NCBI GenBank assembly: GCA_964354225.1 | Contig: CAYGZC010000033.1 | Span: forward strand, 1 to 7,003 | Length of the DNA: 7,003 bases | From: CAYGZC01 sp964354225 | Lineage (GTDB): Bacteria; Bacteroidota; Ignavibacteria; UBA10030; SZUA-254 | Reading direction: 5' to 3' | Shown: positions 5,563 through 7,003 of the stretch, in pieces | Numbering within the stretch: position 1 is the stretch's first letter | How the letters are laid out: each line of letters starts with the position of its first letter | Notes under the pieces: generated by a model | Seen by the model: only the letters and a program-made list of their open reading frames with translations | What the model was told of the DNA's origin: nothing | Databases searched by the model: none | Made by a program: the position numbers and the translations under genes

Positions 5563-5805
5563 ATCCTAAAATAGCACATTTCCGTGCTTGAATTTATTAG
5601 CTAAATATATACATAGTCAATGTAAATTTTGATTGACTATGTAGTACTATAATTCCTCCTTGGTCTCTCCTTGATAGTCAGTTAGTCAATGTAGTCAATC
5701 AAAATCACAAATCGGTACAGAAATTTGAAAATTATGCAAATTTTCTATGCATCACTTTTTCGAAACCGACCTAAAACACGTCATTGACTAGCTTTTGATT
5801 GACTA
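5534..5805. repeat. Cluster of eight TAGTCAAT / ATTGACTA units (candidate origin or regulatory array)
   Basis: TAGTCAAT begins at 5534, 5614, 5683 and 5692; its reverse complement ATTGACTA begins at 5554, 5632, 5783 and 5798. Four units belong to the longer 13-mer TTTTGATTGACTA (5549-5561, 5627-5639, 5793-5805, and inverted at 5692-5704). The units are arranged as two hairpins (5533-5562, 5611-5642), a direct pair (5683-5699) facing an inverted pair (5783-5805), and between these pairs a smaller hairpin (GAAAATT 5727-5733 with AATTTTC 5739-5745). No gene is visible from 5511 to 5866. Clustered binding sites with palindromes next to a replicative primase-helicase gene are what one expects of a replication origin; control of the SET gene is the other obvious reading. 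Confidence 0.85.
5611..5642. repeat. Hairpin 2: 11-bp perfect stem in the repeat array
   Basis: ACATAGTCAAT pairs with ATTGACTATGT around a 10-base loop (GTAAATTTTG). Stem and loop size nearly match hairpin 1 about 80 bases upstream, and the right half of both continues the shared TTTTGATTGACTA string. Confidence 0.8.
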
Positions 5806-5825
5806 TCCATACTACATTTGAGAGG

Positions 5826-5848
5826 TATACAATAAAAATGAAAAAATA
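5826..5848 (+). promoter_or_regulatory. Poxvirus/NCLDV early-like promoter of the SET gene
   Basis: TATACAATAAAAATGA followed by AAAAATA, differing at one base from the block before the primase-helicase gene. The core ends 18 bases before the ATG at 5867; if transcription starts 12-17 bases past the core as in poxviruses, the leader would be only a few bases. The ATG inside the core (5838) would give a 7-codon frame ending in TGA at 5859-5861 and is read here as promoter, not message. Confidence 0.65.
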
Positions 5849-5866
5849 TTTAAACTCTTGATTAGA

Positions 5867-6631
5867 ATGTACATCATGACTAACTCTATCTTGTCAAAGC
5901 TTATGGATATTGTACCTCAAGGTCAATTAATAGAACATTTTTGTACAGCAAAACGTATTTTTGATGATAAGGATGTAGACATCATAGAACTATTGAATAA
6001 ATGGATTGATTTTCCAATTGGTAATAAAGTATCACGTCTAACCAATACAACAGGTATGGATATTTGTTCTCTTCGTGACCTAGTAAGTGTTCATAAAGGA
6101 CGGTATGGAAACGGTGTATTTGCTAATCAGGATATTCCAGCTGGTAAAATTGTGACAATGTATCCCATTCACATATATGTTAAAAAACAAGCAAATCAAT
6201 CGTTAGCACAATGTTATGGACAAGAAGAATGTGAATTTAATATGGACTATGTGTATAATCTGACTGATAAAATTTCATATCAAGGTAATCCTAAGCTACA
6301 GGAAAAAGGCTGGTTAGGACATCTTGTAAACGATGCATACCCATACGTAAAAGATTTAGAAAAGGGTGACGGTAAGGAACAGGTTAAATATCTTATCTAT
6401 TCAAGTAGCTGTTCAAACTGTACCTTTGAAATATCAGGAGATTGGATTTATCTTCGTAGCACAACACCGATTAATTCAGGTTCAGAACTATTTGCTCCAT
6501 ATGGTCCTTCGTATTGGATAAAATCTCCTAAAAAAGAATCAATTGCAATACTATCAAACTATATTAAAACTCTTAGTGAAAATCAGCAACAATATGTAAA
6601 ACAACTAATGGTAAAATTAGCATATTTCTAA
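5867..6631 (+). CDS. SET-domain protein, putative lysine methyltransferase
   Basis: About 254 aa from the ATG at 5867 (MYIMTNS); a second in-frame ATG at 5876 (MTNS) gives 251 aa. An upstream in-frame TTG is an unlikely start in a eukaryotic-type virus. After a helical N-terminal region of about 70 residues comes the SET core: GRYGNGVFANQDIPAG (78-93, the cofactor-binding GxG and the following strand), GHLVND (151-156, position of the usual RF.NH motif, here with ND), SNCTF (183-187, the NCxF motif) and INSGSELFAPYGPSYW (202-217, with the candidate catalytic tyrosine Y212 in PYG). SET enzymes transfer methyl groups from S-adenosylmethionine to lysine; chlorella virus vSET methylates host histone H3, and a host-chromatin target is possible here but not shown. 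The gene is AT-richer than its neighbours, suggesting separate acquisition. Confidence 0.85.
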   Translation: MYIMTNSILSKLMDIVPQGQLIEHFCTAKRIFDDKDVDIIELLNKWIDFPIGNKVSRLTNTTGMDICSLRDLVSVHKGRYGNGVFANQDIPAGKIVTMYPIHIYVKKQANQSLAQCYGQEECEFNMDYVYNLTDKISYQGNPKLQEKGWLGHLVNDAYPYVKDLEKGDGKEQVKYLIYSSSCSNCTFEISGDWIYLRSTTPINSGSELFAPYGPSYWIKSPKKESIAILSNYIKTLSENQQQYVKQLMVKLAYF

Positions 6632-6652
6632 ATCTAAATATTTTGAGCGATA

Positions 6653-6677
6653 TATACAAAAAAATAGATTTAAATAT
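6653..6677 (+). promoter_or_regulatory. Promoter-like AT-rich element before the small basic protein gene
   Basis: TATACAAAAAAATAGA followed by TTTAAATAT. The first part repeats the TATACAAAAAAAATGA start of the primase-helicase element with A for T at one step and a shorter A run, and the TTTAAA also follows the SET and recombinase elements. It ends 27 bases before the ATG at 6705. Confidence 0.45.
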
Positions 6678-6704
6678 ATTATCTTTATATATGTATATCA
6701 GAAC

Positions 6705-6905
6705 ATGCCACTGAAAGACTATCAAATCCGCGCGAACAAGAATTACCGAGAGCGACACAAGGAGATGCTAAATGAGAAGGCGCGGAATCATTATCACGAA
6801 TGCCAAGAATACAAGGAAAAGAACTTTCACCGTTCTCATCTACGGAACGAGTATCTGAAAGGCGTAAGGATATTGTATCGTATCGACCCAACGATTTTTG
6901 CATAA
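6705..6905 (+). CDS. Small basic hypothetical protein (66 aa)
   Basis: A 66-aa protein dominated by Arg, Lys, Glu, Asn and His: MPLKDYQIRANKNYRERH, then EKARNHYHECQEYKEKNF and a less charged end VRILYRIDPTIFA. The N-terminal 50 residues look like one long charged helix with repeated N-Y-R/H-E spacing, reminiscent of the basic YRE(K/R)N-type repeats found next to nuclease or DNA-binding domains in algal viruses, but no domain is complete. GC content is clearly higher than in the preceding SET gene (28 of 60 bases at 6721-6780), which supports coding. A role in nucleic-acid binding is a guess. Confidence 0.6.
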   Translation: MPLKDYQIRANKNYRERHKEMLNEKARNHYHECQEYKEKNFHRSHLRNEYLKGVRILYRIDPTIFA

Positions 6906-6932
6906 TAATTTTTATCTACGGTGTACATAAAA

Positions 6933-7003
6933 ATGAAATTAACAAGCGGAACAACACTGGATAATTTAGCTATCCCAAACTCAAAAAACCTATCGCAGTT
7001 CTA
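6933..7003 (+). CDS. Start of an unrecognised protein (partial, 3' end outside window)
   Basis: An ATG at 6933 opens a frame to the window edge: MKLTSGTTLDNLAIPNSKN and on to LSQF. It starts 27 bases after the upstream stop, with TGTACA 5 bases before it and an AT-rich leader (ACATAAAA). Only 23 complete codons are visible, so neither the gene nor its function can be confirmed. Confidence 0.4.
   Translation, partial: MKLTSGTTLDNLAIPNSKNLSQF

Noticed and set aside
5534..5805. CRISPR array
   Set aside because: The units are short (8-13 bases), occur in both orientations and have irregular spacing.
5858..5866. TTG at 5858 as start of the SET protein
   Set aside because: Non-ATG starts are not expected in this kind of virus, the in-frame ATGs at 5867 and 5876 follow almost at once, and the TTG lies where the transcript would start.
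1..7003. Bacteriophage or plasmid origin of the window
   Set aside because: No ribosome-binding sites precede the starts, genes alternate strands with A-rich upstream elements, and the primase-SF3 helicase and SET domain combination fits eukaryotic viruses better.
1..7003. tRNA, rRNA or other structured RNA genes
   Set aside because: No cloverleaf-like arms with a T-loop consensus or conserved rRNA stretches were noticed in the intergenic regions on either strand.

Overview
The window looks like part of a compact genome of a eukaryotic dsDNA virus or virus-derived mobile element, most plausibly a polinton-like virus, virophage relative or small member of the NCLDV world infecting a protist or alga. 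Evidence: short intergenic spaces with no Shine-Dalgarno sites; a virus-type primase fused to an SF3 helicase; a tyrosine recombinase of the kind seen in such elements; a SET-domain protein; and AT-rich upstream elements that closely resemble poxvirus/NCLDV early promoters (AAAAATGAAAAAATA). No capsid, packaging ATPase, protease or DNA polymerase gene lies in the window, so the lineage is an inference.

Layout, left to right. The 3' end of an unrecognised charged protein (+, 2-199) converges on a tyrosine recombinase gene (-, 226-1170), with a 12-bp perfect palindrome between them. A gene-free stretch (1171-1510) holds a large AT-rich palindrome with perfect 59-bp arms (1232-1290 and 1433-1491) and a 24-bp near-palindromic centre. 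Next comes a small conserved-looking viral protein (-, 1511-1780), divergent from a 138-aa protein (+, 1825-2241), which converges on a 148-aa protein (-, 2252-2698). Those two proteins share an N-myristoylation-type start (MGxxxS) and LARGG motifs. A double zinc-ribbon-like small protein (-, 2729-2935) is divergent from the 814-aa primase-helicase (+, 3066-5510); the gap between them is a mirror-image promoter palindrome.

Downstream, 5511-5866 has no gene but carries eight copies of TAGTCAAT/ATTGACTA, four in each orientation, with two long hairpins. This is a candidate replication origin or regulatory array next to the replication gene. It is followed by a SET-domain protein (+, 5867-6631) that is AT-richer than its neighbours, a small basic protein (+, 6705-6905), and the start of another reading frame running off the end (+, 6933 onward).

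How the parts may fit together (inference): the primase-helicase and the SET gene have nearly identical upstream elements (22 of 23 bases) and the zinc-ribbon gene has a mirrored variant, suggesting one early expression class. The MGQK and MGAG proteins lack the exact element and have features expected of membrane-associated, protease-processed virion components. The recombinase could act at an attachment site or, more speculatively, at the large palindrome beside it.
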